Positions 1 to 7,719 of a stretch of 9,334 nucleotides of DNA are shown in pieces. The notes beneath the pieces were generated by a model that did no database searches, was not told the origin of the DNA, and worked only from the letters and a program-made list of their open reading frames with translations. The stretch's first letter is position 1, and each line of letters starts with the position of its first letter. Source of the DNA: Mariniphaga sp. (GTDB taxonomy: Bacteria > Bacteroidota > Bacteroidia > Bacteroidales > Prolixibacteraceae); assembly GCA_013203525.1 (NCBI GenBank), contig JABMQB010000097.1, forward strand, positions 1 through 9,334, in the 5' to 3' direction. Made by a program: the position numbers and the translations under genes.

Positions 1-13
1 GTATTAATCTTTC

Positions 14-21
14 TAAATTTG
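14..21 (+). promoter_or_regulatory. Possible -7 promoter element of the prenyltransferase gene
   Basis: TAAATTTG matches the Bacteroidota -7 consensus TAnnTTTG and ends 22 bases before the prenyltransferase ATG, which would leave a leader of roughly 15 bases. The matching -33 TTTG element would lie left of the window, so only half the promoter can be seen. The motif is short and the DNA is AT-rich, so a chance match is possible. Confidence 0.4.
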
Positions 22-43
22 CCATCTATTCGAAAGAAAAATA

Positions 44-904
44 ATGCAGGCGATTAAGAAATATTCTAAGTTAGTTAAGTTTGAACACACCCTTTTTGCC
101 CTTCCTTTTGCTATGATTGGTTTTTTTCTTGCTGTTACTGGAAACGAAAGTAAACTTAGTTTGAAACTGCTGGTATTAGTTTTATTAAGTATGGTTTTTG
201 CCCGAAATGCTGCAATGGGCTTTAACCGTTTCCTCGACCGGAAAATCGACAAAATAAATCCACGGACAGCAAAAAGAGAAATCCCATCAGGAGAAATTAA
301 GTCAAAGCATGCATTACTCTTTGTAATTATAAATTCTGTGTTATTTATTGTCACAACATGGTTTATAAACCACCTTTGTTTTTATTTATCACCAGTTGCC
401 TTATTTGTTATTCTGTTCTATAGTTATACCAAACGGTTTACTGCACTTTGCCATTTTGTATTAAGCCTTAGTTTGGCGATTGCGCCTGTAGGAGCTTATC
501 TCGCAGTAACCGGAGTTTTCGACTGGGTTCCTATTTATATCGGGTCAATTGTATTTTTCTGGGTTAGTGGTTTTGATATAATATATGCTTTGCAAGATGA
601 AGAGTTTGATAAAGAAAATGAACTAAAATCTGTTCCTTCGTACATTGGAAAAAGGAAAGCCTTAAACCTATCTGTAATCCTTCACATATTATCAGCCACC
701 TGCGTTATTATTGTTGGTATTTTGGCTCACAGAGGTTGGTTACACTGGACAGGTGCAGTTATATTTATTTTTCTTTTAGGCTATCAACACAGCCTTGTTA
801 AACCTAACGACCTGAGAAAAGTAAATTTGGCATTTTTTACCACCAACGGTATTGCCAGTGTGATTTATGGAATTTTTGTAATAGGTGATTTACTGATCAA
901 TTAA
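44..904 (+). CDS. mqnP: UbiA-family polyprenyltransferase (MqnP-like, menaquinone pathway)
   Basis: Integral inner-membrane aromatic prenyltransferase of 286 residues, a normal length for the family. The first Asp-rich motif is NRFLDRKID (N61, D65, D69), followed by the NPRTAKREIPSG segment. The second is DIIYALQDEEFD (D178, D185, D189). These acidic residues bind the Mg-diphosphate of the polyprenyl donor. About eight hydrophobic helices surround them. The N-terminal KFEHTLFALPFA stretch and the AAMGFNR context resemble the branch that NCBI-type annotation calls UbiA-like or 4-hydroxybenzoate polyprenyltransferase. In organisms with the futalosine route this branch is MqnP, which prenylates 1,4-dihydroxy-6-naphthoate. 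No other quinone gene is in the window, so the substrate is inferred. ATG 44 is the first start after an in-frame stop at 5-7, and no Shine-Dalgarno is visible. The stop overlaps the convergent DUF3078 gene by 8 bases. Confidence 0.88.
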   Translation: MQAIKKYSKLVKFEHTLFALPFAMIGFFLAVTGNESKLSLKLLVLVLLSMVFARNAAMGFNRFLDRKIDKINPRTAKREIPSGEIKSKHALLFVIINSVLFIVTTWFINHLCFYLSPVALFVILFYSYTKRFTALCHFVLSLSLAIAPVGAYLAVTGVFDWVPIYIGSIVFFWVSGFDIIYALQDEEFDKENELKSVPSYIGKRKALNLSVILHILSATCVIIVGILAHRGWLHWTGAVIFIFLLGYQHSLVKPNDLRKVNLAFFTTNGIASVIYGIFVIGDLLIN

Positions 905-2900
905 TTGCGCGTGCCTTATATACCTTTTTATTAATTTTATATGAAAATCCAACAGTTATTAATTCTTTAACCTGAAGTTTTGGCTTTTTAGAAATTTCGT
1001 TTCCTTCATTATCAAACACAGGAAAAAGAATATCATCATCATAAACCAAATGCAGCATTAAGCGCATATTAATATAATCATTCACTTTCATAACCACCAG
1101 ATTTTCCCAATCAATATCAAACTTTTTAAAGGGGTTGGTATAATTCATAAACATTTTATACTTGGTTTCATAACTGATATTTTGGGTTATATCGGTTTTA
1201 TATCTTATTTCAGCATTTAAACCCGGCACCCATAAACTTCTTTTCCCATCAGGAATATTATAATTGCTTTTATTAATTTTTAAAGTGTCACGAATAAAAA
1301 CTGTTTTTGAAGTTATTGGTGAAAGGAAGACAGACAAATTACTATTTGGTTTATAATCCAATCCTAACTTAAACAATGTTTTTGCAGGAGCAAGAAAAGC
1401 GGAAATAGGATCTGGGTTAATACTTGTAGGATACTTATAACCGTTTATAAACTGTGTTTGAAAATCAATTTCAGCACTGTAATACCATTTTTTAAAAGCA
1501 CTAACTCCAACTCTGGAAATTAATTCAAATTTATCATCAATTTTCTGTGATTCATAATGATCTCCATTCTCATCAGTGCCTCCCGGTTTTAACCAGCCAT
1601 TTCGAATTTCGATACTGTTTTCCCATTTAATTTTATTATCCAAAGTTGAATAATTTGCAAATCCTTTTAAAACCAAAAGCATCGACACCGCACTTTTACC
1701 CCCTTTTTTCCAGTTACTCAAATAGGTTTGTGTTAACCCAATAGTACCGTCGCCACCTATACTCCATGGAGTTTCAACTTTAAACCTTTCTCTTACATTT
1801 CCAAGGTTTGCTGTTGGGCTTAAATTACTAATACTAAACTCTTTTGATTGTTTTTGAGACGTACGTGAAAATGTAACATTATCGTCAATCAACATTTTCA
1901 TGCCTCTCTTATCCACGTTACTAACCAAAATACTTATTGAATCATTTTGTTCATTTTTTAACCATATTCTACCAAACTCCTGCCTGTTATCTGCTAGCTT
2001 TATGTTTATTGACTCATCAAACAAATTACTGATGTTAATATTAACCGTATCAACCAAATTGGCATATTGAATAAGATCATTCAAAAAATAATTTATAGAG
2101 TCATTAACTTCTCTGATAACATATTCGCTATATGCTTTAATTAAATTGTTGTTATTATTTTTTACCGAATCGGTATAACGTTTTAACCTAATTTCCACCT
2201 GATTGTCAAGGGCATCATTACGATAGCTAAATAAAATTGAATCACGATATGCTCCAACAATCGAGTCATTATATCGAATTCTACTCTTTTCAACCAAAAC
2301 ATCACGAATACTGTCAAGTTTCAATATCCGTTGAAAATCTTCAGCTGTTTGAACCATCGAATCGGGAATTGCATCCAGAAACAAAAGGCTGTCGGGTAAA
2401 TAATAAATCGAATCGGCAAATAACCTCATTCCCTCTTCCTGTGGAATTTGTTTAACTTTTTCTTCAATTCCGATAAGTAAACCAACGGGTACCTGTAAAT
2501 CGTTTTTCATAAATTCTTCTGCAACCGATTTACGAATTTCTTCTTTCCTAGCATGAACTTCATTATAGGGAATAAAACCGGGAATTGATAACGAATCGGA
2601 GACCATTTGTGATGACCGGACTAATTTAGCTTCATTGTCTGATTTTTGGATTCTCAATTCATTGAGAACAGAGTCAACAGGCTGTTTCTCAATAAAATTA
2701 ATCAGTTCAAAAATATTTCTACTGAAAACACTATCGGTTATTTGCCAGCTTTCATTTTCAAAAAAATATTTCTTTAAATAATCTATTTTATACTGAATCG
2801 AATCACCATTTTCTGGTAATACATTTACCGATTCCTGACTAAATGAAAATAAATATATACTTGATAGAAATAAAAAAATGATTGTTTTTTTAAGCCTCAT
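897..2900 (-). CDS. Secreted DUF3078 family protein, predicted outer-membrane beta protein
   Basis: A 667-residue exported protein of unknown function. Residues 1-21 form a signal peptide (MRLKK, then a hydrophobic core ending SFS, with cleavage probably before Q22). Residues 25-345 are polar and mostly helical, with an Asn run at 248-252. This part carries the pair D-S followed by I, L, V or M thirteen times between residues 33 and 322, and never afterwards. Residues about 375-660 match my memory of DUF3078: WSIGGDGTIGLTQTYLSNW at 379-397, then WENSIEIRNGWLKPGG, then alternating aromatic/polar strands such as KWYYSAEIDFQTQF. The last residues (ELITVGFSYKI) look like a terminal beta strand. 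This suggests an outer-membrane barrel, which is inference. The family is common in Bacteroidota and usually shorter, so the long N-terminal part is notable. It lies 94 bases downstream of the CYTH gene on the same strand, so cotranscription is possible. Confidence 0.85.
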   Translation of the reverse strand: MRLKKTIIFLFLSSIYLFSFSQESVNVLPENGDSIQYKIDYLKKYFFENESWQITDSVFSRNIFELINFIEKQPVDSVLNELRIQKSDNEAKLVRSSQMVSDSLSIPGFIPYNEVHARKEEIRKSVAEEFMKNDLQVPVGLLIGIEEKVKQIPQEEGMRLFADSIYYLPDSLLFLDAIPDSMVQTAEDFQRILKLDSIRDVLVEKSRIRYNDSIVGAYRDSILFSYRNDALDNQVEIRLKRYTDSVKNNNNNLIKAYSEYVIREVNDSINYFLNDLIQYANLVDTVNINISNLFDESINIKLADNRQEFGRIWLKNEQNDSISILVSNVDKRGMKMLIDDNVTFSRTSQKQSKEFSISNLSPTANLGNVRERFKVETPWSIGGDGTIGLTQTYLSNWKKGGKSAVSMLLVLKGFANYSTLDNKIKWENSIEIRNGWLKPGGTDENGDHYESQKIDDKFELISRVGVSAFKKWYYSAEIDFQTQFINGYKYPTSINPDPISAFLAPAKTLFKLGLDYKPNSNLSVFLSPITSKTVFIRDTLKINKSNYNIPDGKRSLWVPGLNAEIRYKTDITQNISYETKYKMFMNYTNPFKKFDIDWENLVVMKVNDYINMRLMLHLVYDDDILFPVFDNEGNEISKKPKLQVKELITVGFSYKINKKVYKARAIN

Positions 2901-2994
2901 ATTGTTTCATGGTTTTCTGCACATTCAAACGCAATTTTAAAACATATCGTATTCCGTACTTATCAAAAAAAAATCTACACGGAATAAAACTGAA

Positions 2995-3468
2995 TTAACT
3001 TATAATTTTCCACTTTGAAAATGGGTGTTTTGACAGATAGGAATTATAATATCTATTATCTTCTGATACTTCCTTTCCTACCCATTCAGGCAGGTCAATA
3101 TTTTCATCTTCTAAAATTAATTCAACCTCTGCCAAAAATAATCCCCTATTCTCCCCTAAAAATTCATCAACCTCCCAAAGTTTTTCTTCTTTCATCACAT
3201 TATACCTAAACTTTTCAACGGGTGTACTAATTGATAGTTTTAGTAATTCTTCTGCATCAACTAAAGGAATACTATAATTGTATTCATTTCTTATAATTCC
3301 TTGTGATAAATCTTTTATTGTTAAAAATCCGTCCTTTTCTGATATCCTAACTCTCACAATTCTTTCCGGGTCATCAGAAAGGTATCCCTGCCTTATAAAT
3401 ACTTTTTTCCCAATTGGTTTCCACTTTTGAAGGTTAAGTAAAAACTTTCGTTCAATTTCCTTCGCCAT
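2995..3468 (-). CDS. CYTH domain protein (class IV adenylate cyclase/triphosphatase fold)
   Basis: A 157-residue single-domain CYTH protein, the normal size for the short bacterial tunnel triphosphatases. The ExExK signature is at E4, E6, K8 (EIERKF). Other tunnel residues of the family can be seen: R26 in RQGYL, R39 and R41 in RVRIS, K52 in LTIK, R60 and E62 before YNYSIP, K86/R88 in KFRYN, D101 in WEVDEF, and E114/E116 in LAEVEL. The C-terminal EDNRYYNSYLS (136-146) is typical of the bacterial group. Characterised relatives hydrolyse inorganic tripolyphosphate with divalent metal. The substrate here is not proven, and adenylate cyclase activity is less likely at this size. No signal peptide is seen, so it is cytoplasmic. 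It is divergent from the HD-domain gene, with 118 bases between the starts. Confidence 0.9.
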   Translation of the reverse strand: MAKEIERKFLLNLQKWKPIGKKVFIRQGYLSDDPERIVRVRISEKDGFLTIKDLSQGIIRNEYNYSIPLVDAEELLKLSISTPVEKFRYNVMKEEKLWEVDEFLGENRGLFLAEVELILEDENIDLPEWVGKEVSEDNRYYNSYLSKHPFSKWKIIS

Positions 3469-3512
3469 TATTCTATATTTCTTTATAAAATATTTATTTT
3501 ACAATCTCCCGG

Positions 3513-3520
3513 CAAATTTA
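3513..3520 (-). promoter_or_regulatory. Possible -7 element for the CYTH gene
   Basis: Read on the minus strand this is TAAATTTG, a match to TAnnTTTG, 44 bases upstream of the CYTH start. No clear TTTG -33 partner lies at the expected distance, so only half the promoter is supported. The CYTH-HD gap has no other obvious promoter on either strand. Confidence 0.3.
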
Positions 3521-3586
3521 CAAAGCTGAATTGCTTAATAAGGGTATTTTGTTAAATGACTGATACAATTTATAAACAAGTTAACA

Positions 3587-4141
3587 ATGATAAAAAGAGA
3601 CGAAGCTGTAAAATTATTGGAAGAAAATATTAAGGCTGAAAATATGCGCAAGCATTGTTACGCATCAGAAGCAGTAATGTGCGCCATAGCACACAAACTT
3701 GGCAGGGATGAAAACGAATGGGGCATTGCAGGATTGTTACATGATATTGATGTTGAAATTACCAATGCCGATCCATTTACTCATGGACCGGGTGCTGAAA
3801 AAATCTTAAAAGGGAAAATATCGGACAAATCGCTTGATGCCATTATAATGCATAACGAAATTGCAACTGGAAAAAAAAGAACTACAGAATTTCAACATGC
3901 GCTGGCAGCGGGTGAAACAATAACAGGCTTAATAATTGCCACAACCCTGGTTTACCCCGATAAAAAAATTGCCGGCATTAAGGCTAAATCGGTTACAAAA
4001 CGAATGAAACAAAAAGCTTTTGCTGCTTCAGTAAAACGCGAAAATATTTTAGAATGTGAAAAAATTGGAATACCACTTCATGAATTTGCAGAATTATCGG
4101 TGAATGCAATGAAAGAAATCGGTGATGTTCTTGATTTATAA
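3587..4141 (+). CDS. HD domain-containing hydrolase
   Basis: A 184-residue cytoplasmic protein of the HD metal-dependent phosphohydrolase superfamily. The metal-site residues appear in order: H23 (RKHCYASE), the H52-D53 pair (GLLHDID), H66 (HGPGA), H89 (IMHNE) and an acidic residue at E110 (ALAAGETITGLI). In many relatives this last position is Asp within an AADxLTGLI-like motif, so Glu is slightly unusual. The tail 128-184 is helical and Lys-rich. Proteins of this type in Bacteroidota and Clostridia are annotated only as HDIG or HD domain proteins, and the substrate (a nucleotide or other phosphoester) is unknown. The start follows ACAAGTTAACA with no Shine-Dalgarno. It converges with the DUF6057-like gene, and the two stop codons lie 11 bases apart. 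Confidence 0.87.
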   Translation: MIKRDEAVKLLEENIKAENMRKHCYASEAVMCAIAHKLGRDENEWGIAGLLHDIDVEITNADPFTHGPGAEKILKGKISDKSLDAIIMHNEIATGKKRTTEFQHALAAGETITGLIIATTLVYPDKKIAGIKAKSVTKRMKQKAFAASVKRENILECEKIGIPLHEFAELSVNAMKEIGDVLDL

Positions 4142-4152
4142 AATTTCAAAAT

Positions 4153-5946
4153 CTATTTATAAAAAACATAATACCAATACGTATTAGAAAAGTTTCTGGA
4201 GAGTGTTTGTTTTGCTGCTGCCAAATTGTTATTGTACTGCCTGAAAACCTGGTAATAACTACTAAACCGTTGTTCGGCATCAACGCTAATTTTTAGTTTT
4301 TTCAATTCCGGAACTTCACCTACATTTAAAAGTTTATACGCTGTTACTGCTTCATCAATATGTTTTGGAATTGCAGAATAACCACATTTTTCAAGAGATG
4401 GCAGTAATTTAATAATGCTTTCAACATCATTCTTTAACATCAGATTAGCAAATTTATATTCCAAAGCAATTTTATTCAGGGAATCGGCATGCAAAACATA
4501 ATCGATATTGGCTTCAGGTTCTTTCGAAAGAATAAAAAAATCATCTTCCAATTTTATTTGTTTTTTACTTCCTAATTCTTTGTCTTTTGCCAATAAAGCA
4601 TTATCATTCAACATTCTTTCATAATACAAAGCATCATCTCTGTAATAAATAGTTCGTTTTAAAATATTAATGTACTTCTCAGCCGTATTAAAATTACCGT
4701 TTATAAGATCGGTTTTTATCAGCATTTTCATTATTTCAGGAGTGTATCCATTCATAACCATCGCTTCGTAAGCCCAGCGGTGAGCTTCATTTATCAATCC
4801 AAGATTGTAATAAAAATATCCACCACGTTTAAAAATTTCAACCTTGGTTTCCCATGTTAAAAACAAAGGATTATAATTTGAATTTTGCGGAAAAGAAAAC
4901 ATCCGGCTACAAAGTTGCCCGGTTTCACTTAAAGCGAGATTATTGTAATAATTTACAATCAGGTTCGACGAAGGATTACGTTGATTATAACGGATCATTT
5001 CACCCAGCTGATTATCAAAATACATTTTTTCAACCTTAAAAAATCCAATATTATTTTGATTGATGTTTTTTGTAATTCCTGAAATGATTCCAGTTAATAC
5101 CAGTAATGGCAATCCAAACCTAAAGAAAGCATTTGCAAATTTTTTCTTTTCAATTTTAATTGGTTTTAAAAATTTTGCCAATGGAATTATAGCCAGTAAC
5201 AGAACCAGAAGAATAACCGGTTTTAATATTCCGCTTTCGCTAAAAAAAGGTAAAGGAGCAAGTAAAATATCATGCTGAGTAATATAAAACAGGTATTCTT
5301 TTGAAACAAAAACAACTGTTATAATTTCGATTAGAAAAGCTATTGGTAAAAGTATTTTTTTACGAATTTCAGCCGTGATTGCTATCCAGAAAATTACCAT
5401 TATTCCATATATCAAAGCAAAACCTCCGATTAAATAAAACAGGATGGGGAAAATAATTACCGGGAAAAAACCTTTTAGTTTTGAAGAATACCTGATCGTA
5501 TAATAAAATAAGGAAACGACAATTAATACTCCGATATGAGTATATGCCTCAAAATGATAATCGGATTGTAAAAGGATTAAAACACCACCTACCGCAATGG
5601 GAAGGAAATGAAAAATTTTACTTTGTGACAGGGATGAAACAATTTTTTGGATATAAAAAACAATTAAAAATATTATCATCGATAATAAAAAAGCCCCTAA
5701 AATTTTCTTGTAATAAAAAGTTGTAAGAAAATCCCCTGAGTATTCAAGCAAACCTCCAGGCCTGTCTAAAAAAGTTTGTAAGTAGTTGGTTGAGAAAATA
5801 AATAAAGAATCCTTCTCCTGATAAAACAAAACATAATCGGCAATAAACCCATAAAGCACAAATGAAACAATAAACAATAATATCAGAAGCAGATACGCCC
5901 CTGCCTCTTGTTTGTTTACTTTTTTTATTTTTCCTGATAAATTCAT
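4153..5946 (-). CDS. Polytopic membrane protein, DUF6057-like
   Basis: A 597-residue inner-membrane protein. Residues 1-292 hold about eight to nine hydrophobic helices, near 16-36, 80-101, 113-127, 135-152, 160-190 (probably two), 198-214, 240-258 and 276-291. The loop after helix 1 contains FLDRPGGLLEYSGDFLTTF (59-77), the most conserved-looking stretch. Residues 300-597 are soluble and mostly helical, with TPR-like pieces such as GLINEAHRWAYEAM and NFNTAEKYINILKRT. I recall this architecture as DUF6057 of Bacteroidota, of unknown function. A long acidic first loop followed by many helices and a soluble C-terminal domain also resembles GT-C glycosyltransferases, but that is a guess. It starts 9 bases after the stop of the PD40 lipoprotein gene, so the two are almost certainly cotranscribed. 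Confidence 0.8.
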   Translation of the reverse strand: MNLSGKIKKVNKQEAGAYLLLILLFIVSFVLYGFIADYVLFYQEKDSLFIFSTNYLQTFLDRPGGLLEYSGDFLTTFYYKKILGAFLLSMIIFLIVFYIQKIVSSLSQSKIFHFLPIAVGGVLILLQSDYHFEAYTHIGVLIVVSLFYYTIRYSSKLKGFFPVIIFPILFYLIGGFALIYGIMVIFWIAITAEIRKKILLPIAFLIEIITVVFVSKEYLFYITQHDILLAPLPFFSESGILKPVILLVLLLAIIPLAKFLKPIKIEKKKFANAFFRFGLPLLVLTGIISGITKNINQNNIGFFKVEKMYFDNQLGEMIRYNQRNPSSNLIVNYYNNLALSETGQLCSRMFSFPQNSNYNPLFLTWETKVEIFKRGGYFYYNLGLINEAHRWAYEAMVMNGYTPEIMKMLIKTDLINGNFNTAEKYINILKRTIYYRDDALYYERMLNDNALLAKDKELGSKKQIKLEDDFFILSKEPEANIDYVLHADSLNKIALEYKFANLMLKNDVESIIKLLPSLEKCGYSAIPKHIDEAVTAYKLLNVGEVPELKKLKISVDAEQRFSSYYQVFRQYNNNLAAAKQTLSRNFSNTYWYYVFYK

Positions 5947-5955
5947 TTTATGAAA

Positions 5956-7422
5956 TTATTGGCCTGCCCATTCTGCATTTATCGTTTCACTTTTTATTGC
6001 ACGGCTAATTGAACCGGGTGTTAATTCAACTTTTCCAATTGCCAATTCAGGTACATTATAAGTTTTCAGAAATTTTCTGTAAAACTCAGGATCTTTCTGC
6101 GGAAGGACAAAAGCCTTACTTGATTTGCCTGATGAAGAAATGTACGTAAAATATGGTCGTGCAGACAATTCATCATCACGTTTACTGCTAAACACCAGCC
6201 ACCTGCCATTCGAAGACCAAGTGTGATAACTATCGGCCAGTTCGCTATTTGAATCCATATTTTTTACCCATCCTGAATTCAAATCCAAAATATATAAATC
6301 AGCCTCTTTATGCCAAATAGGAAATGCCCCGTAATTATGCAACGTAAAAACTAAAAAACTCCCATCAGGAGAAACGCGGGGAAACGAAACACTTTTGCTC
6401 AATGCATCAGCATTAAAAACAAGTTCCTCATCACCAAAAACCTTTGTCACAGGATTAAACGAAACCTTGTACAAATCGTATTTTATATCCTGTATATTAA
6501 ACTCCTGCGCAACCTGTGCTGCTCTGCAAAAAAACAAGGTTTTACCATCAGGTGACCACTCAGGATATGTATCCATATAATTTTCAGCATTCAAAAAATT
6601 CATCGGGCTGATTTCATTCTTTTCAACATCATAAAGTATCAGGCTCGATTCAAGGTCTGTTACTTCAACATTTTTTTCGGAAGCGGCATGAAACTGTTGA
6701 ATGATTTTATTAGATGAAAAAGCCACAAAATTTCCTGAAGGATGCCAACGTGGATAGACGGCACCATTTTTCATCTCTTTTGTTTTCAGGTTAAATTTTT
6801 GTATTCCTTCCTCAGTGACAAAATACGTTGCACCAAGCGATCCCCTCATATGAAACATCATTTTATCGGGATTTCCATTATTAAATGAATGGCAGTTCAC
6901 ACAATTATCTTCAGCAATACTATTTTCAATCAAGGAGTATTCCTTAAAATTCTCGACACATCGTTGTTTTATGCTTATCTCTGACCAGCTTTCATATCCG
7001 GGATACAAAAGCCTGTACGCCAGAAACGGATCAACCGGATCATTAGAAATTGAATTTGAAATTGATTTATACTTTTTCCATTTCCCATCATTCGAAATAT
7101 AGATGTCAATTGTAAAATTAGTTCCATTGTTATCATGTAATAATTTCTTCCACTTTTTTACATTGAATTTTATTATTCCGTTTGATGAAGCCTGAGATAT
7201 TTCTTCTGCATTCTTAAAAATAAGCTTTACAAAGTATGAATCACCAGGTTCCTCTATTTTAAAATTTAAAGGGGCAATATTGGAAGGTATTGTAATTGAA
7301 GAATAATCTGGATATATCGTTGGGTATTGATCAACTACGGAAAAATCCTTTTGAGCTTTATGGGTACATCCAATTAATATTACAAGAAATATTAATACAA
7401 AATTCCGACCCATATTCTTCAT
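5956..7422 (-). CDS. TolB-like PD40 lipoprotein with one haem-c binding motif
   Basis: A 488-residue envelope lipoprotein. The N-terminus has a hydrophobic signal and the lipobox LIGC, so C19 should be the lipidated residue. M4 is an alternative start that keeps the signal. Residues 35-135 form a beta-rich domain beginning YPDYSSITIPSNIAPLNF. A single CxxCH (C174, C177, H178, in NCVNCHSF) should bind one covalent haem c, with M188, M189, H191 or M192 as candidate axial ligands. Four PD40/WD40-like beta-propeller blades follow: YPRWHPSG (223), YPEWSPDG (286), FPRVSPDG (347) and YHTWSSNG (399). The PD40 repeats resemble TolB, but the haem motif and lipidation differ from classical TolB, so a Tol-Pal role should not be assumed. 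Redox sensing or electron transfer in the envelope is inference. First gene of a two-gene unit with the DUF6057-like protein. Confidence 0.83.
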   Translation of the reverse strand: MKNMGRNFVLIFLVILIGCTHKAQKDFSVVDQYPTIYPDYSSITIPSNIAPLNFKIEEPGDSYFVKLIFKNAEEISQASSNGIIKFNVKKWKKLLHDNNGTNFTIDIYISNDGKWKKYKSISNSISNDPVDPFLAYRLLYPGYESWSEISIKQRCVENFKEYSLIENSIAEDNCVNCHSFNNGNPDKMMFHMRGSLGATYFVTEEGIQKFNLKTKEMKNGAVYPRWHPSGNFVAFSSNKIIQQFHAASEKNVEVTDLESSLILYDVEKNEISPMNFLNAENYMDTYPEWSPDGKTLFFCRAAQVAQEFNIQDIKYDLYKVSFNPVTKVFGDEELVFNADALSKSVSFPRVSPDGSFLVFTLHNYGAFPIWHKEADLYILDLNSGWVKNMDSNSELADSYHTWSSNGRWLVFSSKRDDELSARPYFTYISSSGKSSKAFVLPQKDPEFYRKFLKTYNVPELAIGKVELTPGSISRAIKSETINAEWAGQ

Positions 7423-7669
7423 TTAGATATTGATTAATTTCGCCGGAAATTAACTAAAAAACCTTGTTTGTCAGAAAAATTCGTTAAAAAACTGATCCGT
7501 CCTTGTCTATTTTAAATGATTCTACAAATGGTATTGTTAAGAATTACTTTACAATCAAACCGGCACTTAAACATCTTTAACTAATTGAGTTTATAGAATC
7601 AGATTATTACAAAAATCATCCTAAAAATTAAAAATTTGCACAAAACAGGGATTTTAAGTTTCAATTTAC
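7423..7669. other. Divergent intergenic region, left part
   Basis: AT-rich DNA between the lipoprotein start and the ilv promoter. I see no convincing reading frame, RNA gene or strong hairpin. On the minus strand TACCATTTG (read from 7533 to 7525) is a one-base-too-long version of the -7 element, with a TTTG at 7559-7556 as a possible -33. It could be a weak promoter for the lipoprotein operon, with a leader of about 100 bases, but the match is imperfect. Confidence 0.4.
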
Positions 7670-7699
7670 TTTGCTTATTAAATTAAATTTTTACTTTTG
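7670..7699 (+). promoter_or_regulatory. Bacteroidota-type promoter for the ilv leader and ilvD
   Basis: TTTG at 7670-7673 (-33 element) and TACTTTTG at 7692-7699 (-7 element, fits TAnnTTTG exactly) are separated by 18 bases, within or close to the 17-23 range known for the phylum. Transcription would start near 7705-7708, about 12-15 bases before the leader peptide ATG. Its place immediately before the attenuator makes a chance match less likely. Confidence 0.65.
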
Positions 7700-7719
7700 C
7701 TCATCAATTAAAAATAGGA

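Noticed and set aside
13..354. Minus-strand open frame of 113 codons opposite the prenyltransferase
   Set aside because: It lies antisense to conserved UbiA motifs and has no recognisable protein features.
2237..2455. Plus-strand open frame inside the DUF3078 gene
   Set aside because: It is antisense to a continuous secreted-protein frame and has no family features, so it is a shadow.
4135..4163. Two TTTATAAA copies between the convergent HD and DUF6057-like genes as a possible bidirectional terminator
   Set aside because: Each is a short A/T-only palindrome and the pairing between them has no G-C pairs, so it is too weak to call in AT-rich DNA.
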